Shown: in pieces, positions 1 to 11,022 of the stretch | Layout: every line of letters begins with the position of its first letter | How positions within the stretch are numbered: the first letter of the stretch is position 1 | Assembly: GCA_025618425.1 (NCBI GenBank) | Contig: CM046836.1 | Span: forward strand, 22,056,715-22,120,714 | Direction: 5' to 3' | Source of the DNA: Heliocidaris tuberculata | Taxonomy: Eukaryota; Echinodermata; Echinoidea; Camarodonta; Echinometridae | DNA: 64,000 bases | Translations under genes and position numbers: made by a program | Notes under the pieces: model-generated | The model's input: only the letters and a program-made list of their open reading frames with translations | Told to the model about the DNA's origin: nothing | The model's database searches: none

Positions 1-349
1 TACTTTTGTATTGTTTGTTTTTGCTTTGCTATGGTTTCTCTGTATTTAAGTATTTAAATATATATGATGTTGTTTATCCTTTGTTGGTGACAGCACCCAT
101 GAGGCTCTTTTGCCTTCCCAAGCTGTCTCCTCATTCATGCACTATTATACTGTGATTGTTCTATGATTTTTGTAAATGTACTTTTTTATGAATAGATGAA
201 ATAAATGGAATGAATGAATGAATAAAAGTCTCTTTAGGCAGTGTTTTATAGAATTGTAACTAACTAACTACACGTACATGTATAAGGACACCATATAAAT
301 TCTTGGGACATGGAAAATTTAAGCAGCTACCGTAGATGTTACAACTCAC
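1..349 (-). other. Intron of the NRF-domain gene, running off the window
   Basis: This follows the donor at 349. It is AT-rich and contains a short AATG/AATGA repeat at about 199-232, resembling the 3' tail of a retroelement. No third exon was recognised. Confidence 0.6.
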
Positions 350-501
350 CAAGCTGTTGTTGACACCCAGTGTGATGTTGAGTCCCATGTCGACAAGACA
401 ATATCTAAAATCAGTAATGTTCATGCACTCGTCAAAATGGCCAAGCCATGCCGTGTTGCCTACAAGCATCCCGGGTGTGGGTTTTCCAGTGGAATCCAGA
501 A
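350..501 (-). CDS. NRF-domain (nose resistant to fluoxetine-like) protein, coding exon 2
   Basis: Second coding exon of the gene that begins at 892. The acceptor is TCTTAACAG just upstream of 501 and the donor is GTGAGT beginning at 349. The exon opens on the second base of a codon, matching the one base left over at the end of exon 1. The translation reads LDSTGKPTPGMLVGNTAWLG, then HFDECMNI. This is the hallmark of the NRF domain, which runs D-x-x-G-K-x-x-x-G, then GN-x-x-W-x-G and a D-E-C stretch. In known family members this extracellular domain precedes a multi-pass acyltransferase-3 domain. That part is not in this window and should lie left of position 1. C. elegans NRF-6 affects drug and lipid transport across epithelia, but the role here is unknown. 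The exon ends inside a codon, after LGVNNSL. The family call is strong; orthology to any named gene is not shown. Confidence 0.85.
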
Positions 502-669
502 CTGTTAAGACAGAAATTCATGGCATATGAATGATATGATAAAGTATTTTCCAAGGTTTCTTATTCATATCAAAATACATCATGTAAATTCATATGAAAG
601 TTATCAGACTGCTCTAGTGCAACTTTTTGTAAACATATCTTATCAAAATTTACCCCCAAACAGACTTAC
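502..669 (-). other. Intron 1 between NRF-domain coding exons
   Basis: A 168-bp phase-1 intron, GTAAGT...TTAACAG on the minus strand. Both flanking exons share the same phase and together rebuild a continuous NRF domain. Confidence 0.85.
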
Positions 670-892
670 TGTGGAATAAACTAGAGTTTCCTGAAAATAG
701 CTTCATCAGATCTTGATAGCAGACATTGGATACATTCTGAACGGCAGATGCACTGTCAAAGACACTCTGATCACTCCACATATGGACAGCATTTTCCAAG
801 TACATGCTTCTCTCATAAGCCTTGTTTCCATAGCAATTATGGGTACAGATGATGATGACAAGAAGGGCAGTCAGCAGGCGACATGAAGCCAT
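670..892 (-). CDS. NRF-domain (nose resistant to fluoxetine-like) protein, first coding exon
   Basis: Start codon ATG at 892, in the context AAGATGG (A at -3, G at +4). The frame stays open for six codons upstream, but the first of those is GTG and no ATG occurs there. Residues 1-22 (MASCRLLTALLVIIICTHNC plus YG) form a typical signal peptide, so the N-terminus is predicted to enter the secretory pathway. The mature part includes NVSNVCYQDLMKLF, which matches the cysteine-containing opening of the NRF domain, and has N-glycosylation sequons at NVS and NSS. The exon ends at 670 with donor A|GTAAGT, phase 1, and joins exon 2 in frame to give FH-I-LDSTGK. A strong acceptor, TTTTTTCCCCAG, ends at 929, so this exon probably runs 670-928 and an untranslated exon lies further upstream (higher coordinates). 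Only the N-terminal part of the gene is visible. Confidence 0.85.
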
Positions 893-928
893 CTTGATCT
901 TCACTTTCACTTAAGCATATCAGTGTTG

Positions 929-2595
929 CTGGGGAAAAAAGGCAAAATTGGAAACACTTTTATTATCATGGGTTTTTAAAAGCTAGACCTACATGTATAA
1001 CTGAAAGTGAAACTGGAAAAGAAACATAAATCTAGGTTACAAATTGCAAGTCTAAGAATCGATCGCAATAATGAATATACTGTACCCTTCTAAGTCACAA
1101 TTTTTTTGCTAGAGAACAATGATTGTTTTGGCTCAACTGGTCTAATTGAAGTATATTATTGTTTAAGTGGCCCAAAAATATTGAGTGCTTTGTAAATGCA
1201 ACAAAAAAAAAAAGCACTTTATCAAATACCTTTTGGATTTGAAAATTAGTTGAAATTTGAATGTCAAGCTACATTTTATTTTTTGAGTCAATCGCATATA
1301 ACTTTTCAAGCAAGAGGCACCAAGCACAAGACCTGAACATTTTGCAAAAGGGAATTTTACACTAAAGGCTTCCACCTCTTACATTAAAAAGTTGTGATGA
1401 AAAACATCTCGGAAGGTCAAAAGCAACTTGATCAACTCTCCACCAATCAGAATGCAGAATTACATACAAAACCTATTTAATTACTGTAGTGTTAATTAGA
1501 AGTTATATGTGTTTTAATTTTTGTGTAATAACTGCATAACCTTTCTGGCAGCAAATTAGCGATAGAGCATTAAATTGCCAAATTATGACATGGATGACGA
1601 GTGTTTATTCAGGTAAGTGTAACCTACATATTAATGTCACTGAACATGTTTCAAATTTGAAATTAGACCCTAGGGTCTAGGGCCAGGCCTAGCCCTGGGC
1701 CTAATAGTTTGATACTAATATATAATAGCACCTTTTTAAAGACCTCAACATGAACTCAAGTCTCAAAGTCAAATCAACTGCAACTGGCTAAGTGACAAGT
1801 AAAGTCATAAGTTAGATCTAAATTATGTAAATATCATGAATATGTTAGCTGCTTATTGTAGATTTACTGACCTATAACAATCACAGTATGCTGTAATCCT
1901 GTATTCTATGAAATGAATTCTCGAAAATTAATGCACCAAACTAGCTAAATCTCTCTTTTTACGTGGCACGAAAGGTGCTTTGGAATGTTAATGGATGATC
2001 TATAAAGTATAATGGTCTACACTACAGCAGTCCTTACTATACGCGCTGCGGCCGCAGCTCCTCAGCGGACACACTCCAGCACAGCTCCCTGCTCGAACGG
2101 CCTGATCGAGCTGACTCAGCCCTCTTGATCAAATAAGCCGGAAAGAGATCTAAATAAGAAACACGATCTTTTCCTTACTACGAGATGAAGGTAGCTCATC
2201 AAGGTCTGGCTGATGTGGTCCAGACATGACAGCAATTATAAGTATTCCTTATGCTGAAGCAAAACTTGCAAACGGTGCTAATTCATGGAGAAATTTGGAC
2301 GCAAACAAATACCGGTACGGTACGTACCCTCGATCTTATCACTGCACTGTCCGCTCAAGTTAAGTGTAAGCTAAGTTAAGTGGGGTCATCATATAGCTGA
2401 TGAATGACATATGCATGGGGGCGGGGGGGGGGGGGGGGGGGTTCACCTGCGCGAAATTTAGGGGTGGTCATAAACATTACACATACCGGTAATTCGAGGA
2501 GGGGAACTCCCTGTGTAGGAACTGAGAACCCACATTTTGACGTTAAGTTAGGCCTACTTTAGTTAAATTTTGTTCACTGTCCGAGCTCCTATCTC
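929..2595. other. Upstream region of the NRF-domain gene (probable 5' UTR intron)
   Basis: The minus-strand acceptor ending at 929 implies an upstream non-coding exon somewhere here. No coding exon was recognised. The region holds AT-rich DNA, a short GC-rich patch near 2040-2110 and a G homopolymer at about 2417-2441. Confidence 0.4.
2035..2135 (-). promoter_or_regulatory. GC-rich patch, candidate promoter or first exon of the NRF-domain gene
   Basis: This is the only GC/CpG-rich stretch upstream of the minus-strand gene, including GCGCTGCGGCCGCAGC. It lies about 1.1 kb from the predicted 5' UTR acceptor. No TATA box or transcript evidence can be seen, so the call rests on position and composition alone. 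Confidence 0.2.
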
Positions 2596-2597
2596 TA

Positions 2598-3608
2598 CAG
2601 TGCGTCCCAGAAAAAAGTTAACAGTTGGAAAAAGTCTACCCAAATAAATATTTCAAACTATTCTAACTTTTCATACCTGTGGATAGCTTAGGGTCTCTTC
2701 TATCAAATGACACCAACATATCAACCAATATTCTACGCTTGAGTGAGTAAAGGTCAATTTTGTGAAAGGCTACAAAATCAAGGCTTGACAAGAATTGATA
2801 TTGGCTCTGGCTGGTATCTGGCTGGTATAAGCCAAGCTGTGTCATGAAAAGGCTTAGAAATTTCCATATTCTGCTCAATAAAAGGCAATTTATGAAATAA
2901 CAGGCTTTGTTCTATGTGTGTCTTTACACATCCCATCAATGCTCTATGCTTGAGTGAGCAATTAACTACTTTGTTGAGTGTTTCAAAATGTTATTTTTTG
3001 GTGAGTCTTTTAATTGCACCTGGCTTGCTCACTCAACCATAAATTTTTGATGGGATGTATCAGGAAATACAGTGAACAGTATGTTCTTTCACGAATTGTC
3101 TTTTAATGATCAGAATATAACATTTTAAAGCCTTTTCATGACTTTCAACTTTGTTGATACCAGCCAGAACATAAACAAACATTTGTCAAGTATGGATTTT
3201 GCACCCTTTCACAAGAATTGGCTTTTGCTCACTCAAGCGTAAAATATTGTGAGATATTTTGATGTCATATGATAGAAGAGACCCTAAGCTTCCCACAGGT
3301 ATGAACATTTCCTGAAAATATTTTGAAATATTTAAATAGGGAGACTTTTTTCAACTGTCAATTTTAAACTGGTCTTAATTTCGTTCATACAAGCCAGGAA
3401 AAATACCAATTCTTGTCAAGTCTGAATTTTCACCTTTTCACAAAAGTGGTTTTTGATCACTCAAGCCTAATAAGAAGTCAGATTTTGGGGTGTTATTTTA
3501 TAGGAGAGACCCTAAGCTATCAACAGGAATGAACAATTATGGAAAATATTTTGAAATATCGATTTGGGGAGACTTTTTCCAACTGTTAACTTTTTGGGGG
3601 ATGCACTG
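2598..3608. mobile_element. Non-autonomous mariner/Tc1-like element (TA target duplication)
   Basis: Terminal inverted repeats run CAGTGCGTCCC-AGAAAA at the left and read, inverted from the right, CAGTGCATCCCCCAAAA. Both continue into GTTAACAGTTGGAAAAAGTC. A TA dinucleotide flanks each end (2596-2597 and 3609-3610). The interior contains several further inverted and direct copies of a segment carrying GGGTCTCTTCTAT and a CTTGAGTGAG motif, so most of the element can fold back on itself. There is no transposase ORF. The same internal segment recurs at 50493-51789. Confidence 0.8.
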
Positions 3609-3958
3609 TATAGTGATTAAAATGCAGGAGTGCATGGTCGTCGACCCAGTATTGATGTAATGTTAATGCATGCATCCAAGTAAATTTATGAACGAACAGT
3701 GGCAATCGAGTCAATAAAGTCGTACGTGTCTCATCTGCCTATCATACAAACAGAACGCTTTATCATATAGGCTAGACTACCATATACAATAAAAGAGAGA
3801 AATAATAGGCCTATTCTACGATCATTTTGATATAGCGATTCAAATGATGTTTGTTCATTATATGCAAAAGTAATGACAGCAATTTAGCTGACATAGAAGC
3901 TGACACAGAATATAGACCTAGTCTATATTCTATAAGAAAAGCAATTGTGGGCCTATAT

Positions 3959-4129
3959 CAGGGGCCGCGGAGCGTTTTTGAAAATGGGGGGGGGGGGGGG
4001 GCTGATCTGATTTCACTCATTAAGGACAATTTTCGAGCCTTTTTTTTCCCGATATTTTTTTTTAACGTGTCCTACTCAAAAACGTGTGGGGAGGCTGCAG
4101 CCCCCCCCCCCCCGGCTCCGCGGCCCATG
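3959..4129. mobile_element. Miniature element with CAGGGGCCGCGG ends, copy 1
   Basis: It begins CAGGGGCCGCGGAGCG and ends GGCTCCGCGGCCCATG, an almost perfect inverted repeat. It is flanked by the 5-bp duplication TATAT (3954-3958 and 4130-4134). It contains a G run near the left end and a C run near the right end, so the two homopolymers are part of the inverted repeat. It is non-coding. A 5-bp duplication fits some hAT-related lineages, but the superfamily is not settled. Confidence 0.75.
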
Positions 4130-4497
4130 TATATAGGAATGATAAAATGAAATTTTATCTGTAATTACAGCCTTAGTATAAAACACAATGCGCTCCAGGA
4201 TTTTGTAAAAGGGTGGATTATTATACCACGCATATAATCTTCTTACAATAATATTATAGGGCTGATTTTTAGTATCATCTCAAAATTTATTCATACCCTA
4301 AAAGAAGGTGCCTCCACTGAGAGGGAATGGTATAAACATGGAAAATGATAAAAATGAAAATTGACGTAACTATATAGGCTCTTTTATACCGTGACATGTA
4401 GGCGCCATCCTGAGTTTGTAGAGCAGCCATCCTCCCGCTGCTACCGTAATCATGATTATTTAATAAGGCGATGACTTCATATGGGCGTGCCATAATG

Positions 4498-4572
4498 CAG
4501 GGGCCGCGTTTTTAAAAAGTGGTGGGGGGGGGGGCTGATTTGACCCCCGGCCCCCTGGTTCCGCGGCCCATG
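4498..4572. mobile_element. Miniature element with CAGGGGCCGCGG ends, copy 2 (75 bp)
   Basis: It starts CAGGGGCCGCG and ends TTCCGCGGCCCATG, the same ends as the copy at 3959. It is flanked by the 5-bp duplication TAATG (4493-4497 and 4573-4577). It is an internally deleted relative that keeps the G run and the GGGGCTGATTTGA segment. Confidence 0.75.
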
Positions 4573-4577
4573 TAATG

Positions 4578-5925
4578 GTGTACTTGGCGCCGACCATTTC
4601 ATATACACATAGACATAGTACATACACAAGTCATACACAAAGTATATATACACAAGTACTTTGGTGATGATTTCCATGCAGTACGAGTTAATAGTCTTCA
4701 TGTTCATTATTATTATTATTATTCATTAATTTCCCGTCTTTCAAATTAAGTAGATGATAAGGCCGGATAGAAATTGCGAACTCATATTTCATGACATTTC
4801 TAACTTAGGAAACGGTTATTAACTTTTCAATCAGTTAAAATGTAGAAAAGAATTTTTGATATGGAAGTACGAATCAAATTTTACTGCAAAAGCCATAGCA
4901 TTTTTGTCCTTCTGATGAGACGTGTTGAGTATTTATGGTGTTATTGAATTCATAACAATAATTTCTTTCGGTAAAGACCACTATTCAATATGATTTTGAT
5001 TGAATTTTTGACAGGTAATATTTCAAGTAAAGAATGGAAAAAGATACTGTGTTGTATACAAATCTACCTTCACGTATAACCATGTACTGTAAAATACAAA
5101 GCAAAGTCATTCTCATTACTTATGTGCTCAAAAAAAAGAAGAAATCTACCAATGATCTTAATGCTTTTTAACAAATATTACATTTCATATCCCCACACGC
5201 ACAAGGACAAAAAATTCGTCTAAGTTCACTTCGTTATGAAATATTTCGCTAGATTTTTGTTTTCATCCTTTATGCTTTGGATAGATTGTCACAATATGTT
5301 GCAAGCGTTATTTTGTGCCCTTTCCTTTTGACTTTTCGAACCAAAAGGCACCTTGAAATCTGATAACTTTTAATTCATTTCATCATTACTAAATATTTAA
5401 TCGTTGGAGATTTCTTGTGTAAATCATCACTTATTACAAAACCTGGATCCGCCCCTGAGAATTGTGTCTCTTTTACTATTTCGCGGTTAAATTGAAAGTT
5501 CGCAATCAGATTTTTAAAAGTGTCTTGAAGGACTGAGATAATCAGATTAATAATGAAGAAAATTAGGAAATCAAAACATTTTTTGAAGTAGATCTTCGCT
5601 GCTTCCTATGATAAAAGGATCTCAAAATTGTAACTTGAAATATGATTGTTGTGCCACTAAGTACTTTCAATTAGTGTACAAGAAGAGATTGAAAGCATTG
5701 ACCCCTTATTTTGGCTTAAGAAAGGAACAAACTTATCTAATGATTATACAGACCTTGACTAACATAAAATATACCGCTCATAATTTCCATATCAAGCGTA
5801 CTATTTGCTCTTACTTTTGCCCCCTATCTTTCGTTAAATCCATCGCTAAGAACCGTAAATCTAATAATACTTATTAAGAAATCCTCCATTTCTTTATATT
5901 TCCTTTTCATCCTATTCCCCCTCCT
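4578..5925. other. AT-rich DNA without recognised features
   Basis: It holds a short ATT microsatellite near 4707-4725 and nothing coding. The sequence AACCTGGATCCGCCCCTGAG at about 5439-5458 resembles one end of a hAT-type element, but no partner end was found. Confidence 0.5.
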
Positions 5926-5929
5926 CTCT

Positions 5930-6070
5930 TTTTTTCTGTCTGTCTGTCTGTCTCTCTTTCTCTCTGTCTGTCTCTCTCTACTCCTCGTCTCCTTCCTTCT
6001 CTTGTATCTAATTTAAAATCCCCTCTCTACTTTCTTTCTCTCTCTTTCTCCCTCCCGCTCTCGCTCCCCC

Positions 6071-6113
<43 letters not shown>

Positions 6114-6125
6114 ATAGTCTCTCAC
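5930..6125. repeat. Polypyrimidine (CT-rich) low-complexity tract
   Basis: Runs of TCTG, CTCT and TTTC, with a C homopolymer at about 6066-6080 followed by a (CT)n run. Open frames nearby are composition artefacts. Confidence 0.85.
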
Positions 6126-6845
6126 TCCTCTCTTTATTTTCTCTCATGGCGTCTTTATTCATCACGTCACGACGTCATCTATTTCTTTCACTGTTCCATC
6201 ACATCACGGTCTGGGCGGCTAGCATCACCATTTACCAGGAACTCCGCGACCAAACCGGCTGCGCTCTAGATTAAGCTTCTTGTTTCTTCATCCGATCTCT
6301 TCAACATCAAAACATTGAAGTTTTCCTAGCTCATTAGCATATGTAGTGTAAGCTATATCATCTTTATGCAGGTGAGCATGATTTCATTGAAATACTTCGT
6401 TCTAAATGTAGTTTGAAATATCTTTCATATAATTATCTTTGTACAACCTCCCGCAGTAAGACTAACGGCATTATTGTAGGCAGCCGGCATGTTTTCCTTA
6501 ATGTCTCTCTTGTTTTATTTCTTCTTCTTTTTTTATGTCTCGTAATGTCATCTGTTATATCATTACCATTATCAATACAATTATTCTTTAAGATACATGT
6601 ATAATCTATATATTTCACTTATGTAGCTGAATTGAAAGAAAATAAATCACGAAACATGTTAAAGGTATAGTGATGCTTTTTGTAGAAGCGAAAGTAGCCA
6701 AATAAAAAGCTTCAGGAAATGTGAGTTCGTACATGATTGTATGCAGCCGAAATTCTTCCACACCAATATTGTCATATACTCTTATCAATATCGTCATATT
6801 TCCACTCCTTATTCTCTCTGTGTATGTCCGTCAGTCTGTCTATTT

Positions 6846-6884
<39 letters not shown>

Positions 6885-7040
6885 TTCTTTTTCTCTGTCC
6901 CCCTCTCTCTATCTGTCTTTATATTTTATTGTTTTTTATCATATACTTGTCAGATTGTTGTTGGTACAATATAAACCATATTCTAAAAACAGCTCTTTAA
7001 AAAATGAGAATAAACCTGTAAGATTAGATTCATGATAAGA
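6126..7040. other. Non-coding AT-rich DNA with a second CT microsatellite
   Basis: A (CT)n tract lies at about 6848-6920 in otherwise featureless sequence. Overlapping short frames across the tract are due to the repeat. Confidence 0.5.
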
Positions 7041-7045
7041 TGAAA

Positions 7046-7235
7046 CTTACTGGAATTTGAATTTGAATTTTATTCATTCATATATACATCTGCAAGTCAG
7101 TATCCCTTAAAGCTCTTTATTTGAATAAAAAAGTTTTTCTTTTATCTGGATTATGTTTTTATCAATAAGATAAAACTGAATTCAAATTGAATTTCATTCA
7201 TTCATACATCTAAAAGTCAATATCCCTCAACGCTC
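7046..7235 (+). repeat. Imperfect direct duplication
   Basis: Two ~65-bp units each run from GAATTTGAATTT-like sequence through TTCATTCATA and AAGTCAGTATCCCT to a CGCTC/AGCTC end. They start near 7048 and 7180. Confidence 0.5.
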
Positions 7236-7325
7236 ATAGTCCGTTTTTATTTTTGTTTTTGTCTTCATCTTCATGACAATTTTATCATCATACAAGTCTT
7301 TATCGATGTAAAATGTATGTTGTAC

Positions 7326-7534
7326 GACCCTTGCTCCGGCGACAGTTGCTCGGCGTCACTTTGGTACACTATAACTGTATTCTAAACTTCAACTCTAGAC
7401 CAAACGCTATACCTAATCCTAACCCGGACCAAAAACCTAACCTAAAACCCCGGAATTGCAACCATAACCCAAACCCTATATATCCTTGACGAAATAAAGC
7501 CCAGAGCAATCGCAGCTGGAGCAAATGTCGGAGC
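7326..7534. mobile_element. Degenerate copy of the TTTGCTCC-ended miniature element
   Basis: The left end has CTTGCTCCGGCGACAGTTGC and the right end has GGAGCAAATGTCGGAGCACC, an imperfect inverted repeat. The interior contains CCTAATCCTAACC-type sequence. Ends and core match the better preserved copy at 44499-44700. No clean target duplication is visible. Confidence 0.55.
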
Positions 7535-7647
7535 ACCAAAAACGTACTGATATATCATTTTATACATTACTTCATTTTACTTCATTTTACACATCATTTT
7601 GTATGAGGCCAAAGTAATTCTAGTTCTGACATTCCACAGGCGTTACC

Positions 7648-7825
7648 ATGTCGATTATGGATGGAAATACGACGTCGAGGACACTGTACCAGAACCCCTA
7701 TGCCGATCAGGTGGTCGTCCACACGATCGTTCAGGTATGGACCACGATCAACGCCGTGATCGGCACGTTTGGCAATATCATGATCATCGCCGCCGTCAGC
7801 CTTCACCACAAACTCCGAAACATCG
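7648..7825 (+). CDS. Class A (rhodopsin-like) GPCR, first coding exon: N-terminus and TM1
   Basis: ATG at 7648 in the context TTACCATGT. A possible acceptor, ATTCCACAG, ends at 7639, so an untranslated exon may precede it. The exon encodes 59 codons plus one base. It has a short extracellular N-terminus with the sequon NTT and a hydrophobic TM1 (about residues 23-50) containing the GN signature (GTFGNIMIIAAV). The first intracellular loop follows, HHKLRNI. It stops at donor G|GTGAGT, phase 1. The loop sequence KLRN followed by GN and an intron here recall melatonin receptors and related orphan receptors (Tre1/moody/GPR84 group). The ligand is unknown. Its next exon is at 61349. Confidence 0.85.
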
Positions 7826-7860
7826 GTGAGTTGATAGATGATGTTACGGTTACATGTCGC

Positions 7861-8350
7861 TTCTTCGAAGGTTAGGAATTCCGAAAATGCAATAGAACCC
7901 TCTATACTTTTTCGGAATTACAAACCTTCGGAATAATGAACCCTACTGCAGTTTAGGAATCATGAAACTTCCGATAAACGAACCTTTGGAAAAACGCGCC
8001 TTCGAAGTAATGAACCTTCGGAGTAATGTACAATATTAGTGTTAGAAATCAATAACCCTATTTTCTTTTCGGAATTTTGAACCCCTGGTATGTTAGATTT
8101 GTGTTACGGAATAGACCGCTTTTGTAATGTATACAAATTTATGCACATAATTCTCTGAGCACCTAGTGACGATCTATTCCATTAACCTGCTTTTTATAAA
8201 TGAGCCTCAATGCTTGGAATCCAGTTTGCATACATCATATGTTGCTATGTCCGGCAAACCTCCGGCAAGCTTTCAGGTTGTCAAGAGCAACCTTTGTTTG
8301 AAAGGTATGTATAAAATTTGCATACATTACCGAAGCGGTCTATTGTAGAC
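7861..8350. repeat. Degenerate TTCGGAA-type tandem repeat
   Basis: Repeated words such as CCTTCGGAATAATGAACC, TTCGGAATT and CTTCCGATAAACGAACC at irregular 20-40 bp spacing. The same words in the opposite orientation occur at 60095-60265, near the other end of the same intron. Confidence 0.6.
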
Positions 8351-8692
8351 CTTCGGAAAAACGAGTGCCCTGCGATTTTACTACGTTTCCGGCCAATCAA
8401 TGTAAAAGTAAATGGTGAAAAAAAAAAAAAAAAACAAACAAATTGTCACTTGTAAGGCTGCGGAACTATGGATGATGTAAACTCTTGATACTCCTTAGGT
8501 GTTTTTTTTTCTTCGTATTTAAAGTATTTCGTTATTTTTCCTCCGATGAGAATATTATTAACTCAACCCAATGTACGTGTAATATTTGATCACGATATAA
8601 GCAGAATCGGATCATGAGAAATGGGGGGGGGGGGGGGGGGTAGGGATATTAGAAAAGTTCTATTCCACGATATCTGGGAAGTTGGATTGAGA
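8351..8692. other. Non-coding DNA with A and G homopolymers
   Basis: An A-rich run at about 8419-8434 and a G run at about 8623-8640. Nothing else was recognised. Confidence 0.5.
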
Positions 8693-10110
8693 ATGTAAAG
8701 TTAAAGTAAAGAATATAAAGTTGAGGTGAATGTAAAGATGAGGTAAAGAATGTAAAATTGATGTAAGGAATGTAAAGATGAGGTAAAGAATGTAAAGATG
8801 AGGTAAGGAATGTAAAATTGAGGTAAGGAATGTGAAGATGAGGTAAAATATGTAAAGATGAGGTAAAAAATGTAAAGATGAGGTAAAGAATGTAAAGATG
8901 AGGTAAAGAATGTAAAATTGAGGTAAAGAATGTAAAATTGAGGTAAAGAATGTAAAGTTGAGGTAAAGAATGTAAAGATGAGGTAAAGAATGTAAAGATG
9001 AGGTAAGGAATGTAAAATTGAGGTAAGGAATGTAAAGATGATGTAAGGAATGTAAAGATGAGGTAAAGAATGTAAAGATGAGGTAAGGAATGTAAAGATG
9101 AGGTAAGGAATGTAAAGATGAGGTAAAGAATGCAAAATTGAGGTAAAGAATGTAAAGTTGAGGTAAGGAATGTAAAGATGAGGTAAAGAATGTAAGATTG
9201 TAAAGTTGAGGTAAAAAATGTTAAGTTGAGGTAAAGAATGTGGAGATGAGGCAGAAAATATAAAGTCGGGATAGAGAATGTAAATTTGGTGTAGGGAATG
9301 TAAAATTTTGGTAGAGAAGGTAAAACTGGGAGAGTGACTGCGAAGTTTAAAAATTAAATGCAGAGTTCGGGTTAGGAATGTGTAGTTGGGTTATTTAGAC
9401 AATGTGAAGTTGGGAAATTTCGAGAATGTAAAGTTTTGTTGTTTCTTTTTTTTAAATAGAAAATGTAGGGTTGGCATAATGTGTAGTTGCGTTATTTAGA
9501 TAATGTAAACTAGGGGTAGAGAATGTAAAGTTGGGATAGAGAAATGCATAGTTGCATGGGAATGAAACTATAAGGTTGGTGAATGTAATGTAAAATCTGG
9601 AGAGAAAATGGTGAAGAAAATGTAAAGTTGGAATAGAGAATGCAAAATTGGGGAACAAAACTATAGTGAAGGCAAAGAATACTATACTGGATTTTTTTAG
9701 AGAATGCAAAGTTGGGTATTTAAAAAAAAAAGAAAATGTAGAGTTGGAGTAAGAAATTGTGTAGTTGGGTTATTTAGAGAATGAAAAGTAGGGGTATATC
9801 GAGAACGTAATGATGGGGTATTTAGAAAATATCGAGTTGGGGTAAAGAACGTGTAGTTGGGTTATTTAGCATGTTTAGAGAATGCAAAGTATATGGGTAT
9901 TTCGAGAATATAAAGATGGGGTATTAAGAAAATGTATAGTTGGGGTAAAGAACGTAAACATGGTAAAGTTGGAGGTATTTCAAGAACGTGAAGTTGGGTT
10001 TTTTCAGAAAATGTGAAGTTGGGATAAAGAATGTTTTGTTGGGTGATTTATAGAGAATGCAAAATAACGGCAGAGAATGTTAATTTCGGAGTAGAGAATG
10101 TACATTTTTG
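8693..10110 (+). repeat. 20-bp minisatellite (AGGTAAAGAATGTAAAGATG)
   Basis: About 27 nearly perfect 20-bp units fill roughly 8700-9240, with variation mainly at two positions (AAAG/AAGG and GATG/ATTG/GTTG). The array then decays into longer divergent units (GTAGAGAATGTAAAGTTGGG and similar) up to about 10110. Because 20 is not a multiple of 3, any open frame through it has a 20-residue period. The 144-residue frame on the minus strand is such an artefact. Confidence 0.9.
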
Positions 10111-10991
10111 GGAGAGAATATTATGTTCTTCTTGTGATTTGTTTCATTTTCATCTGAGGAAGATAAAGATTTTATTAATTTATTTTTACTCAGACTATTA
10201 TTTTTTTAAACATTTGAATCGGAAATTTTTGAAATTAGAAAAAGTTGTTCAGTTTAAGAAAGTGTATCAATGAGAATATTCCCCAGCAAAGGAATCCATT
10301 AGATAGAAAATGTATCAAGGACTCAATTCAATCTAATATCGCCTTTTTCTTTTTATTTGAGAAGAGTCTTACTACTGATGCAAAACTGATTAGATTATGT
10401 TCCAAAAGCACTTAACGTTGTCCCTTATTAAGGCAGAAATAACGGGGGAAATACTTCCTTTTTTAATAGCAACACGACAAAATTGTAGCATATTAAAATA
10501 TTTTACAAATGAAAATTTGGAACGCAAGGTTGGGCTAAGTATCGTAATCGTATTGCTTCCCCTGCTGTACATGTAACTTCATAATAATCATTATGCATAT
10601 ACCAACGAATAAATCCAGTATACAAGATGATTCGTAGTTTTTCTGTTGCAATTGTTTACCTGTTGTTCCTTTTTTGTACAGGCTTGTGAGGTGTTTTGTA
10701 TTCCTTTTGCATTTTATTATATTTACGTGCTGTATTTGTTAAGCATGGAAGAAAAGTGGCACTGTGTAAAAACTGCCTCTGAACTGGGCTTTCTGCCATA
10801 CCTACTGTAAAAAATGTACAATGTATATTTTAACTTTTAATGTTGTTATGGATATAAAAACAAACAAACAAAACAAACGAATCATAGTTATAGTTACGAT
10901 GTCAGGATACTTGAAGTTGTCTGTCTATATATTTTTTTCTTCTAACAAGAGGAGACTGTTTTACATGATCATACAAAAACAAATTTAACTG

Positions 10992-11022
<31 letters not shown>

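Noticed and set aside
893..910. Six extra residues at the start of the NRF-domain protein
   Set aside because: The frame opens at GTG. The ATG at 892 has a good context and starts a proper signal peptide.
8701..9135. 144-residue minus-strand frame
   Set aside because: It is a 20-residue periodic reading of the 20-bp minisatellite and has no gene context.
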